A stretch of 64,000 nt of DNA, from positions 21,653,501 to 21,717,500 of the forward strand of contig JAVHKY010000003.1 in the NCBI GenBank assembly GCA_035079385.1, written 5' to 3'. Shown in pieces: positions 46,901-58,486 of this stretch (its first letter is position 1; each line of letters starts with the position of its first letter). A program made the translations under genes and the position numbers. The stretch comes from Aspidiotus rigidus. Lineage: Eukaryota; Arthropoda; Insecta; Hemiptera; Diaspididae. The notes under the pieces are model-generated. The model did no database searches and was not told the origin of the DNA. It saw nothing but the letters and a program-made list of their open reading frames with translations.

Positions 46901-48021
46901 CTCTGATCACTAGTTATTAAGCTCACGTACCACCAACAGGATAATACTCGAGCTCTTTCGGTAACAATTCATCTTTTTCTTTCAAATCCTCTTGATTTTC
47001 TTGTAAATATTGTAAACCGATTTCGTGCCACAATTTATGAGCTTCTTCTCTATTAGACTCGATATCATCCGTTAATCTGAAAAAGAGCAAGAGCAAAACG
47101 ACAAAATTATTTCAAAACTACACACGGAATTTATAATCCATTTTTGAAACACATAACTAACTCGATTAAAACCAGAGGAAGCAAATAACGAAAGTAAGAA
47201 TATCGGTCTCGAAGTTTGGTGAACCAAAATGCAGTAACTTTCAACACGGAAAATCGAATTTGAGCGTTTGGGTCAAGTAAGCATTCGCCTAAGGCACCAT
47301 ACACCATTTCAATTGCACCCGGGTGCCCGTATTGTACAATGTTTCCTAAAATAGGACAGACGATTAACAACATTCTCTCATTTTTGCAGTTGGAGTACAA
47401 TAATTGATTCTTACTTAAGGAATTGATAGCAGATATCCTTAATCTGGAATGCTTGTGTTTCAAAACCTTCAAGACCACTGAAATTACGGTCTCACTATGA
47501 AGTCGAAATTCGGGCACAATTTCAGCTAAATCTGAGGCGCATTCGCATCCCTCTTTTTTCACTTCTGGATATTCGTCGCAAATACAACGTATCGACACTT
47601 CTACAATGTCTTTCAAATGCGGACCTACTTCAATCCCATACTTCCTAACGATGACTCTCACCAGATTGATCAGACATAAACGAACTTCTTCCGCTGACTC
47701 TGTAACCGCCCTGGCCACCAATTGTTTGTGGATGACAGGCAATAAACGAAACATTATTTCGTCTTTGGGAAGATTCCATTCTTTGACAAATTCGATTACT
47801 AGTTTGACAGCTCTTTCGCGACATGCCTCTGTTTTGTCGGTGAAGACTTCGATCACCATTTTGAAGAGAGCCAACTTATCGATAGATTGTGATTCATAAT
47901 TGCAGGAACGCAAAGCAATCTGAAGTTTGTCCAGGCAGTTCTTTCTTACATTTTTCGATTCGCTGCAGATATCGTTCTTGAATTTTTCTAAACTGACGGA
48001 ATCAAAAATCGATTCAGTCAT
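43912..48021 (-). CDS. DNAAF5: dynein axonemal assembly factor 5 (HEAT-repeat protein)
   Basis: Eleven exons on the reverse strand: 48021-47153, 47076-46931, 46851-46763, 46687-46544, 46472-46263, 45710-45557, 45467-45303, 45029-44650, 44608-44465, 44392-44176 and 44042-43912. They total 883 codons with consistent phases (human about 855 aa). The donor of exon 1 (GTGTTT) is the least certain. HEAT-type helical pairs run throughout: ACRERAVKLVIEFVKE, EVRLCLINLVR, HSRLRISAINSL, DDIESNREEAHKLWHEIGLQY, and a C-terminal block KSNSVRLTAANTARILML. DNAAF5 acts in the cytoplasm to pre-assemble axonemal dynein arms, so expression in testis or ciliated sensory neurons is expected. A G14 homopolymer lies in the 46263-45710 intron. 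Other HEAT proteins (condensin G-like) were considered, but order and length favour DNAAF5. Confidence 0.9.
45802..45815 (+). repeat. G14 homopolymer
   Basis: Fourteen consecutive G residues in an intron of the minus-strand DNAAF5 gene; in the transcript this is a C run. Such runs are unusual in AT-rich DNA, and their length is error-prone in assemblies. Confidence 0.95.
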
Positions 48022-50400
48022 ACCTGGGAGTTACTTGAACGAGAAGAGGATAATAAGTTTTGACTAGCTACACACTAACTCAGATAGCTTTACATCCGTA
48101 AAAGAAAAAGCAATGTACATATTCTCACATTTACAAATTTTATTATTTACCGGGTTCAAGTATGAATCCATAGAAACGTGATAACAATTCAGTGTGGTAG
48201 TAGTTTGATAACAGAAAACAGAATCAGTGTGACCAACTTTTTGAGTGAGAAAGTGGTTGTCCCACATCCGAAAAATTGTTCGTGAGAGAATAACATTCAG
48301 AGAAAATTTTTGGATTCCACCGAACTCATCATACAGTATCTACGAAAATCATTCCTCTAAACTTTTGGGATTCTTACGATTCGGTAATTTCAAACAAAAT
48401 TGAATCTTCCAATCCTTTTTCACAGTCCAGAACACGGAAAAATTAATATTTGAAATTGAAATATCCGAATTAAAAGTCTACCCTCCTGATCCTAATATAC
48501 GAAACTTAGAATTGAAGTCTTGGTGGGTGATTTGTTTCTGAATCAAAACATGACTAATGACTTCACTTCAGAGTGAATACTCTAAATCGATTTTTCAAGG
48601 ATCATTTCGACATTAACGAAGAGTTTCTGATTCACACAATACCTACCAATAAAAATTAATTATTTATCCATTTCTTCTCCGCAGTTTTATAATACCTACC
48701 GGAAACAATAAATCAATTTATTTTTAAAAATAGGAAAAGACAATAAGCTTATTTAGTCGCAATATGTCCACAATTCACACAAAATCGTCTCCAATGGTTT
48801 GTCATTTTCATCTCAACAGTGTGCGATCATTCAGTGGACTTCTAACTCAAAATTTTCAGGCAATTTCGAATCTAATAAAATCATTTAATAATGTAACACT
48901 CCAAGGTTATTCATTAAGTTCCGTACTCGCGTCCTCTTTTCACGAGCTAATCAAAGGTGAGTCATAAAAAATCTACCGATAACGAGAAACTCAATGAAAC
49001 GTATCGACACTGCTGTCCCAGAACAATATAGCACAATTCCTTCCCATGATTCGGCAGGTGGAAGATAGTCGACATCAGTCGTCTAAGTAATTCAATGAAA
49101 ACATAATTTAATCGGACAGAACTAACTTACACTCACCTATAAATATCCGAAGATTTTCGTATCATATTACATGAGCTGTTAGCGTGTATGCAGACATTAG
49201 GCGAGATTTTCAACAGCATATTTTGTGATACAGTTTACCTCCAAGATAACAAAATGTTTACTTACAAGATTCCGGTAAGACGTACTTTCTAAATCAGTTT
49301 ATTATTTGGTGTTGATTTTTCAGTTTTTTTTTTTTCTTTTTTTCATCCTTCACATACTTATACGAATCATGATAACAGAGTGATGGTAAACATTATTTAT
49401 GAGAATTTTTAGTTCTAGACTTTATTCACGAACAATGTACAGTTCTATAATCATTCATTTGTTGACACACCCTAATAAAACTGATAAAGCAAATTTTTAC
49501 AGTAGTTTTTAATTCGATTCACAATGAATACGAGAGCTCAACAATACAGTTGGAACGGGTGTTGCAGTCGACAAATTTCGATTCATCTGTATTTACACAA
49601 TTTCTTAATTTGCAGTCTATAGGTATTACATCCTATTCCAATAGAGGCCCTGTGTGCATTTTGATTCAAGTTGACAATAGACATTCCATTACGTCAGAAA
49701 CCAACGAAAAAAAGATAGTGATCATCGCACCCATGTTTAAAACTCCTTAAACTCGAACTTATATTCAAAACAGTGTAATTTTACAGCGTACGTGTAGATG
49801 TTCTACATATTTAAGACTACACTGTACAGTGTAAGCAGAAATAAAAGAGAGAAACATTAAAAATAACACGTACATCATAACCATTAAAAAAAAAATGACT
49901 TTCGACACGAAATATTCGTAACATTAAATGCGCGATGAATAGAAAATTCGTCCAAATTGAAGATCGATAAAATTTTTAATGTAAAATTTTCTCGTTACCG
50001 TGTGCGTACATTACACGCACAAAAATACAATAAATAGAAATAAATTATTCGGAATAAATACTTACATAACTATAATTTTACGAAGTAAATCTGTACACAT
50101 TATCAAAACTCGCCGATCAGTCGGCAGTCAGAAGGAAACCAACATTAACAATAACGTAGTGAGGTAAAATTCAGAAGAACCTCTAGCAGGAATTTAGGAA
50201 ATCACTAGAGGGCAATTTTTTACGATTTAGAAAATAATATTACCAAAACAAACGCATCAGTTAGCTTCTCCGCTACGACCATACAGTGAATAAAAGATGG
50301 TAAAATTATAACTTTCCTAGAAAATATATAACTGAAATTATTTGCAAAATAATTACTAGCGTAAATAAAATTCACACCATCAGTTTGCACAGTTCTTCTA
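48022..50400. other. intergenic, probable DNAAF5 promoter and KDEL receptor 3' region
   Basis: The DNAAF5 promoter should lie just above 48021. The rest, to about 50400, is AT-rich with scattered 60-67 codon frames lacking domains or splice partners. The lower-coordinate part may hold a long KDEL receptor 3' UTR on the reverse strand. No RNA gene was recognised. Confidence 0.45.
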
Positions 50401-50625
50401 AATTTCAAGTTTCAACTAATTCCGTTGGTAAGAAAATAAGTAATACAAAAAAAGACCATAATATGAAGAAAAACAAACAACGATAATATTTTCCCCATCA
50501 TTTAACATCAATTTTAATGAGGGAGAAGAAAAGACATTCACATACTTACAGATTTCATAATCAATACTGGTTGTCTCTGGTAACAACCTATGTTGGAACA
50601 CTTTCCACGCAAGAATACTTGGTAT

Positions 50626-51873
50626 TCAAGCTGGCAAGGCCAATCGTCTACCTCTCAAAACTGAAAAAAAGAAAAAAATGTTTAATTAATAGATTTTTCT
50701 ACAAGTATTAAATATTCGCTATCTTTGCAAAATGTTCATTACAACTAAATTTTATACCGCTTTTTTCAAGTACATTCATGAAGTAATGAAAAAATTACAT
50801 CGCGTAGAGGGTTCTAATACTATTCACCTTTGGTTATGTAGAGGTAGAAGAAGTCACAATACAAAATAGTTTGTACGACGCCAGCGATTATAGCGATGAG
50901 ATCGTAATGAACCTCCATATAATATCGATAAACCCAATTGAGGATGTAAAAACCTCGATAAGCTCCCAGCGCGAATAGATAATGAGACGTAATACTTTCG
51001 GCTTCTCCAGTTCTTGTGATCATGAACAATTGAGGTAGTATTGCTACAGCTTCCAGATAAATACTAAATGCCCACAAGATCTGCGATACATAAAATGAAT
51101 AATTACCATTTGAAATTTCACATACATTTTGAATTCATTTTCAATCTATTAGTCCGACTTGCCACTTCATACTAACCTCTACAAGAGAGAATGAATGGTT
51201 GATTAATAATGACAGAACAGCTACGGGAATAAGCAAGAACTCAATTCTGAAAAGAACAAAATTATGTACATTAGGTACTTGGTTTAGAGCATTAAAAAGA
51301 TAAGAAGAGAGTGAAAATTTTACCTAAATGTGTCGTGACTTTTGTCATACGTAACTTTGAACTTAATGTACATTAAATAAAGTGTTCCATATGATGATAC
51401 GATGAATAGGCATTTCATTAAACTATTATAAACAGAGATGAAAGTTGTGAACAAATCCAGGTATCGCGACGTGTAAACGATTGCAAATAGCAGCTGAGAT
51501 TTCCCAGAAATACCTGGAAAACGAATAAGAAAATGAGTGCAAAGTTATTAGCAACAATAATCATTAATCATGAAGAGAAAGAACAGCGATTGTTTAGATT
51601 CGTTGAACATATAGGGACATTATTCAGCTTACGTGTACGACAGAAGGTGAACTAATTTTGAATTACGCCTAATGGAGAAATACTTTCAATGATAATATGG
51701 TATAACTTTGAATGAATTCAAGCATACCACAATGGTCACCGGCAATGCCAGGATAATACTAGACGATATTGTAACTTATTACCTGCGCACGATCTGGTCT
51801 TCCATATTTTCAAAAGCAAAATTATAATTGCTATTACGTGTGCGGAATCTCCGAAGAATCTAAAGATGTTCAT
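50626..51873 (-). CDS. KdelR: ER lumen protein-retaining receptor (KDEL receptor)
   Basis: Five exons, 51873-51783, 51513-51324, 51246-51177, 51080-50828 and 50660-50626, give exactly 213 codons including the stop: 212 aa, the family's standard length. The start is [16 protein letters not shown]. Family signatures follow: [37 protein letters not shown], and [20 protein letters not shown] ending in ...PA. Seven hydrophobic segments are visible. The receptor binds KDEL-type tails in the Golgi at low pH and returns escaped luminal proteins to the ER through COPI, using the basic C-terminal tail (KVLRGRR here). The last exon is only 35 nt and would be missed without the conserved tail. Confidence 0.97.
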
Positions 51874-52640
51874 TTTGGACCAACGCCTATTAATAAGTAA
51901 AATATCAAGTCTCTACAGCAGGATAATTATAGTGCCCTCCATAAATATTTAGCATACAACAGTGCACAAAATCGAAAACTTATGAATATGAAAGACTCGA
52001 TAATGACGTGGATTGTAGAACGCCAGTGAAACTGTGCAGTGGAAGCAGATACAAGATAGGCGATTCGGCGATACGCGATAATGCCGAAGAAACAATGTTG
52101 CCAACACATAAGTTCAAGGTTCAGGAAGCAACACTGTTCTTATCTAATTTTGCCAAGTCTACCCTGAAGTCTAGTCAGTCTGGAGTCACTTCCAATCCCA
52201 GATAATCAGCTTCCACATTAAACAAGACAGGACCTGCATGCAGATGTTCGGAGTGACTCAGTTTATAGAAGCTACTATTTTGAATGAATTCGAGCAATTT
52301 TAGGCGCAAGGGTCGTTAAACAAAACCAGTAAAACTACAGATTTTACAAATCCTGGTATGTGCATCTTAAAAATTTCAATTCTAAAACTCTTGAACTGCA
52401 TTTGCTTTGGTCGTGGTGTAAAAATATCATACGTAGGTACGGTCTGTTTCGGAATACCCTCTATCATAACATTGTCGTTCATCAGGTTCCAACATAAGCA
52501 ATTATTCTCGATCTTTCGATTTGGACAAAGGAAAAATGAATGAATTCATTTTTGAACTATCATAAGAAAATCTATTTGAACCCTGAAATGTTTCATGCAT
52601 CAAAGTTGAGGGTTCGTAACGGCTGGAGTTAAGTTGCCAA
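51874..52640. other. intergenic upstream of the KDEL receptor
   Basis: The KDEL receptor promoter should lie immediately above 51873. No coding exon is supportable here on either strand. Confidence 0.45.
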
Positions 52641-52649
52641 TTTTGAAGT

Positions 52650-53910
52650 TGGCTCTACACTAAAATGGAATCTCAGATTAGCACTGCAGTCGGGGAATCA
52701 CAAGTACAAAATCTAATACTCTTTTATGCCCGATTTATGATGCGATTGTGTTTTTTGAAGGTTCACGAGACGATAGTCTTGGACTACGAAACCGATTTTG
52801 AAGATGAACCGCGGCAGTATGGCGTTGGTATTTTAAATTCTGCGTTGATTCGTTTACTTCTTCAATCTCACTCCAAGAAATTCGTTTTCTTAGCAGGCAA
52901 CTGAAAATAAAGACAAAGTAGCGAACGTTATTCTCTCTGATGACAATATTGTTTTCGTAGATGCTACGGTAAGCTTTGATAAAACTACCTCTTATTCTAT
53001 CCTACGAACAGTATCTTTCGTTACAGTACTTCATAATATCATTTTCATAGATTAAATCCGAAAACGAGACAGTAGATTGTGATATTGTGGAAGTTATGCT
53101 GGATGAAGATTCGTTGGCGGATTATACGAACAAGCTGAGTTGTCTACAACACTGATTTCGTTTAGAACAACAAGCATCAATCTCCTTTTACAAGCCGGAT
53201 GTACGATCGGAAACTAACATTTCGAGCGAACATGAGAACTAAGTGATCGGAAAATTCTACAGTCGAAACGCATTACCATGTTGCTTACTACAATGTAATA
53301 AGCGAATTCCAAAAGATCTCGTTCTAGCAATCAGGTAATAATATCTCATATTGTTTTCTTCTTCCTGACTATTATTTGGAAACATGTGTATTTTTTCTTG
53401 TTTTGCAGACAATCAGTTCAAAATATGACTGAATCTGAGCAAGAACTAATTATTTTTGCTCATTTACAAGCCCATCGTAGAGTTCAATGTCTTAAAGAAG
53501 AGTATGGAAAGAAGACAGTCCGCGGTCATTCCCGTTTTTTAACTGCAGATGATGATTCTTATCGAAAAAGCATTCGCTACGTGTTTTGCGACGTCGAATT
53601 TGTAGCATTTTACTTTTTTATTTACGATATTGGTGGAAAACGATACTTTTTAATTCATAAATTGATTGTTTTCTTTTCAATCTGCACTCTTTTTCTTCGT
53701 GGCGTATGCGTTCGCGTAAACAAATGCTCAGAACTGAACTCGGATGGTTACAAACCGGTACCTTTCTGGATATTATCAGCTCGATAAACAAGGTGTACTA
53801 CAATTTTAGTCCACATGAACTTATACTAGTCCTCTTACAGCAATTGAGTAAGTTTTCCAATCGCATTATTCGCCCTTCGCAAAATTACAATACCCTTTGT
53901 TTTTCGTAGC
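52650..53910 (+). pseudogene. unidentified coding-like locus, possibly a broken gene
   Basis: Several adjacent stretches look like protein-coding remnants. They are an acidic frame at 52665-52904 (YETDFEDEPRQYGVGILN...), a short frame near 53050-53155 (SENETVDCDIVEVMLDEDSL), a frame after a good acceptor (TTTTGCAG, ends 53408) reading QSVQNMTESEQELIIFAHLQ and onward for about 60 residues, and 53706-53850 (LRTELGWLQTGTFLDIISSI). Composition resembles soluble helical protein. I cannot join them into one frame with confident splice sites, and stops fall inside the natural continuation. It may be a decayed or fast-evolving gene, or exons of an unrecognised one. No function assigned. Confidence 0.3.
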
Positions 53911-54296
53911 AGCTTCTTTCACCACTATGCCATCACTTCTTGGGGAATCAACGGCTTTTCATAGCTCTATTAGTATAGACAACAACACCCCGACGCATTT
54001 CAGCATGATGATCTATGATTAATGCTAACACTCATCTTTTTAAATTACATAAAACATAAAGCAAAAGACTTTTGGTGCCCTTCCTCAGCTTCGACTTACA
54101 AATAAAGGGATGATAATCAGTGGAATTATACGGACGGGAGAAATAAAAATAAAGGAGTTTAATAAAAATTAATTGAAAAAAACACAAGGAATTATTAAGA
54201 ACAACCTGAGTGTACTCGTTATCAACATCGAGTAATATGAGAATACAGAAATTATCTACGTAGATACAACAACTTATACGTAGGAACGGTGGACAA

Positions 54297-56983
54297 TCAA
54301 GAGCACCATCTTATGTGTTTTTGTAAAAATTCAATCACCACACTAGGGCACCGATATCGTGCCACGTTAAACGGGACTAGCTCAAGTCGGTCAAGCCCGA
54401 CCCATTGAACAATAAACATGAGTTCACCGTTAGTTGTGATGCCCACAATTTTTTCGGCAACGAGGCCGCGGTCAAACCCATTAATTTCAGGAATTCGGAA
54501 AGAAAGCATACACTTCTTACGTCTAGTTTTTCGATCACCATTCGTATCTCCAGCTTTTTCCAACGATTGGTCTGTAACTCTCTCAGTCATCGGAAGACTT
54601 GTGTCGCCGTTCACTGAAGAACCCACGTCATTGTTCATCGATGGTACGGAATCCATACTTGGTACATACGGCTCCATCTTCAAAGGAGTATTATTTGGTT
54701 CTATCGATGCACTTGAATCAGGTGGGTGATGAAACTCAGCGGACACTAACTTTTTTTCAAAATTTTCAATTTTTTCTTGACAATTCAATAGATTTTGAAC
54801 TGGCTCCCACGTACTATCGGCTTGTGCCCATCCGTACCACTTGATCAAATATTCCAGATTGCCGTTTGTGATTCGTCTATCCAATACATCCTCAACGATA
54901 TATTCATCGGTTTTCGAGTCTTCAGTTTCCTGTCAGCAGAAAAGAAAGATGGAACAATTACTTTCAAAAATTGTTTTTACGCAAATTTTTCGCAAATTGA
55001 TACAGCAATCTTAGATTCCTCTCGTGACAAACAAAAATCTTCAATATACACCGTACTATCACAAGATTTCTCGAAAAAAAATGTCATAAATTGTCGACAA
55101 AAATGGTACGAAAAAAAAACAATTCATCACGCATTTGTAATGCTAGATATAGAGCATAATAAATACTTTGTTGTATGAAGTGTAAATCAAAGTACTATGG
55201 ATCCCTAGTTTAAATATCTCCGTAAGAAGAACTAAATCAACCAAAGAATATACTTCAATCCTTACCAATTGAAGCCGTTTCGTATTTCTAAATTAGAATT
55301 GAAATGTTGTCAATTTACTGTTTTATTTACGATCTTACAAGTTACAACAGACTACAAACTGATAAGCTATAACAATAGGAGAGAACGAATGTTGAATATA
55401 ACGGAAAAGTGAGGAAGCAATCATAGATCATAAGATGCTATAGAATTAAAATTCTGATTTACATGACATTAGATATAAAACGGGGATAAAACAGACTCTC
55501 TTGGCGCTTGTGGCAGGTTCCATCTTGCAGAAGAGAATTATGACTCAATGCTTGTTGGCGATATCATACCTTTTTTCCCGTAATTGAAACTTTGAAGAAA
55601 AAATCCAACAACTCTTGAATTAATTTTTCGATTATTTAAAAACGACCTAAAAAAATCTTATTCGTACTCGATTCGATTTAATCGTAAAGATTACGCATTG
55701 AAAAAGCAGACAAAAAGGGTGGTAATTAAAAAGAAAAAAAAGAGATACGAGTTTGAAAATATTGAAGGAAGACCACTCTGGACAATGCAATGTGGAAGAA
55801 GAACTGATTGAGTTGACGAAGAGAAAGAGAGAGAGAAAAAAAAATAAATCAAATAGTACCTCATCGTGACTAGTAAATAAAGTAGTAATAATTCTTTTTC
55901 TTTGAACCAAATCATAACAGTATTCATGAGAGAATACATAACATTTAAAAGATTCAAGGCAAAAAGGACGAGCGCAGTAGATATCGTATTTCACACAGAA
56001 AATTTTCCTAGATTGAGTTTTTTGGTTACACATCCTTCATTTCATCGCAGTATAAAACATGTGATCTTGGTTCAATGAAGTAAAGTGTTGCTCTCCCCCC
56101 CCCCCCCCCAGATCGACATTGAACTCAAATCACCGAATTGTAACTTTTTATTTTTTGGAGTCATTTCGTTTCTTTGTTAATAATCTTTTCAGTCCCACAT
56201 TTTATAACTTTTATGAATGAATAATCGAATATTTTTTCTCTATTTCGCTGATATAATTCGAATCAATTTTTTTGAATTACTATTTTCCGTTGAACATCTA
56301 AGCTGAATAATACATGGATGTTTTCTATTTATCAGCGTGAAACAATATTAAAATAATTTTTACTAGAATTTATTTCAGAACAAAAATTTGTCTCAAATGA
56401 CGGTAGCCAAATCACATTTGCAATGAATAAATTCTTCGTACGAATAAAAAAATGGGAAAGATATTTCGAAGAATCTCAAATACAGCTCATTAGCGTAACA
56501 GTGACTACACAGCAAATTTGCCATACAAAGTTAAATTGACGTATATATATGCAAAGACAACGATCATGGAAAAGTATTAAAACGAGTCGAAAAACGTGTT
56601 CGGAAGAAAATCAGATCACTTTAGTTGTTCTCTAACATCAGTTTTTCAATTTAGAATTCAATAATAATTATTATTTCCTTTAACAAGTCCTCGATTCTCA
56701 GATAAGGCACATCACGATGCATATACGTCATCGATTGTAATAGAAAGGATATGATTACAAAGCGTCAGTACTAGCATACACTTACAACACATTACGCGGA
56801 AAACCTCGTCTCGGTGATCGTTATCTACGCCAATTTGACTTTGTACTGCAGAAATGATGGTTAATAAAAAAAATGAATTTTTTCACGTACATCGATGACC
56901 ACATCCGAATTTGATGTACGTAAGTCAGCGTTCAACGAAACATCCGTAGGATCGTCCATCTTTGTCCGATCATCGAATTCCAT
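54297..56983 (-). CDS. HP1-family chromodomain/chromoshadow protein
   Basis: Two coding exons, 56983-56891 and 54929-54297, join in phase across a 1.96-kb intron to give 241 aa. An upstream untranslated exon ending near 57361 (GTAAGTGCGC donor) is likely. Chromodomain: DEYIVEDVLDRRITNGNLEY, LIKWYGW, TWEPVQNLL, about residues 38-90. Cage positions are Y, W and W, the last usually Y or F. A serine/proline-rich hinge ends in a basic patch (DRKTRRKKC). Chromoshadow domain: GFDRGLVAEKIVGITTNGEL, MFIVQWVG, CPSVVIEFLQKHIRW, about residues 180-238. HP1 proteins bind H3K9me2/3 and dimerise through the shadow domain to form heterochromatin. The shadow domain is clearly diverged, so which HP1 paralogue this is remains open. 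Confidence 0.9.
56095..56109 (+). repeat. C15 homopolymer in the HP1 intron
   Basis: Fifteen consecutive C residues following CTCT, within the intron of the minus-strand HP1-family gene. It is the counterpart of the G14 run at 45802 and similarly prone to length errors. Confidence 0.95.
56519..56851. mobile_element. diverged MITE related to the 42511 element
   Basis: The left end TGCCATACAAAGTTAAATTG+ACGTATATA (56519-56548) and the right end GCCAATTTGACTTTGTACTG+CAG (56829-56851) are imperfect complements. Both resemble the ends of the 42511-42643 element (TGCCGTACAAAGT.GAATCGACGTATAT). The interior is longer (about 280 bp) and unrelated by eye. It lies in the HP1-family gene's intron. Confidence 0.6.
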
Positions 56984-57495
56984 TGAAACTGTAAAGAAGA
57001 AAAACTATAATGATACTGACATTAATAAGCGAATTGGAATAGCAGGAATGAAACAATACTCGAATAGATTAGATTGGCTTTCGTGAAGTAATGGCTTCAT
57101 GAATGAATAAAAGTAATAGTATCGAAGATGGTTTTTGAAGTAAGATGTAAGTACGAAAATTGCACTCCTAAACGGTTCTATGAAAAAATAAGATCGGGAT
57201 TGATACTGAACAGCACAAGAAAGGACCAGAGTATTTGATAGAGTGACTCTGACTACAAGGAATGTTCACAATTTGAAAATGCATATGAAATATCAAGTTG
57301 ACTTTCACACCATCTGAAAAGAGTAGAAGGATTAATAATTTTGAAGAAATGCGCACTTACTTCCCCAAACGTGTGATAAGAAACAAATAGAAATCGACTC
57401 GAGTCTAAACGGCTATAAGCAGGACTGCAGGTTGTATCGAGTCAAGCCGAAGTTAACATACGCTAGAAGTCAATAATCGACGTGAGATAATAACG

Positions 57496-57729
57496 ATGGC
57501 TTCAAATTCTATGTACGATAATGAGATTCAAGTAATAGATAATCGACCTGGAATAATGAAAGCTTCAAATTCTACGTACAATAATGAGCTTCAAGTTGTA
57601 AATAATCGACCTGGAATAATGAAAGCTTCAAATTCTATTCCGCAAAGTGTTGAGAATGAAAGTAACGTCGACATTTTGAAAGCATTCAATTTCACCAACT
57701 GCCAAATTACTATCAATTTCAATAAATAA
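57496..57729 (+). CDS. small intronless protein with internal repeats, unknown function
   Basis: A 77-codon frame with gene-like surroundings: a TATA-like CTATAAG at 57413-57419, a start about 80 bp downstream, and AATAAA at 57771-57776. A GATA site (TGATAAG) precedes it at 57374. The protein has two near-identical 23-residue units: KASNS.Y.NELQVVNNRPGIM and a first copy reading MASNSMYDNEIQVIDNRPGI, with the start of a third (KASNSIPQ). A 17-residue tail, LKAFNFTNCQITINFNK, alternates hydrophobic and polar residues around an NC pair. This loosely recalls amyloid-forming RHIM/cRHIM motifs, but the spacing after the N is one residue shorter than in those motifs. No signal peptide or membrane segment is visible. 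It lies head-to-head with the HP1-family gene. It could be a lineage-specific gene or chance frame; the repeats and flanking signals argue for the former. Confidence 0.45.
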   Translation: MASNSMYDNEIQVIDNRPGIMKASNSTYNNELQVVNNRPGIMKASNSIPQSVENESNVDILKAFNFTNCQITINFNK

Positions 57730-58003
57730 TGCTATAATAGTCGAAGTATTATTTTCTCTAATTTGTTCTCAATAAATGAAAATATAAGCATGTTCACTAA
57801 TTACTACGATGTCGCATTCCTATTGCCATGGTCGATCGAAAAACTGCCGAAAAACGTTAGCTTTCCTAGTATGTAAAATGGTAAAATGCAATAGTATGTT
57901 ACAAACGACATCGACAGTAGCGGTTAGCGATCGCTATCACCGAATCTCGTACGACTTACTCCGCTCGCTCCGCAACCTGTCGTACTCGATTCGGTAAAGT
58001 GTT

Positions 58004-58258
58004 GCGAACGCTCACTGAGGGCTCCGTCCAATGTATTTGTTTATGGATGAAAATCAGAAAATATTTTCAACAAAATAGATATTTGAGAGTGGTCACAAAT
58101 TAAAGAAAATTTTAATCTCTACAACTTCCATTCTTATGATTTTTTTCGTAGAAATTCCTTTTTAGAAGATATTTGAAAAAGAAAACTTCAAATTGTAATG
58201 TTGCGTAAATGCACACCTTTATGCACACTGATAACACAAACCCTCAGTGAGCGTTCGC
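58004..58258. mobile_element. 255-bp element with 17-bp perfect inverted ends
   Basis: GCGAACGCTCACTGAGG (58004-58020) and CCTCAGTGAGCGTTCGC (58242-58258) are perfect complements enclosing AT-rich, non-coding DNA. Adjacent on the left is another imperfect palindrome, ACCGAATCTCGTACGAC (about 57938) against GTCGTACTCGATTCGGT (about 57979). TGTCGCA (57810) and TGCGACA (58268) suggest the symmetry may extend further out. Confidence 0.65.
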
Positions 58259-58333
58259 GTCGGTTTGCGACATCGCCTTATAGACCGATTCCCCGGTAAC
58301 AGTGAGTGATGGTGAGTCAAAGTACCCATATTT

Positions 58334-58467
58334 GGACCCTATTTAGCCAAACCCAACCAAGCGACATGATAATTATCTGGTGGAAAGGAGAATCTCTGCT
58401 CACAGTAAAGGAGCATTTCTCTAAATTGTTATCATGTTGCTTGGTTGGGTTTGGCTAAATAGGGTCC
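58334..58467. mobile_element. 134-bp hairpin MITE with 39-bp inverted arms
   Basis: GGACCCTATTTAGCCAAACC continuing to GACATGATAA (58334-58372) is complementary to 58429-58467 with one mismatch. ATTT on both sides (58330-58333 and 58468-58471) may be a target-site duplication. The loop of 56 bases is non-coding. The arms make most of the element a single stem-loop. Confidence 0.85.
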
Positions 58468-58486
58468 ATTTGTAATTGATATTACG

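Noticed and set aside
50820..50828. KDEL receptor ending in 'YITKGE' within the fourth exon
   Set aside because: The conserved KVLRGRR...LPA tail is found in a 35-nt exon at 50660-50626 in the correct phase, giving exactly 212 residues.
55647..56033. Reverse-strand frames of 128 and 88 codons with hydrophobic phenylalanine/leucine runs
   Set aside because: They are low-complexity frames opened by A/T- and G/A-rich DNA inside the HP1-family gene's intron, with no domain.
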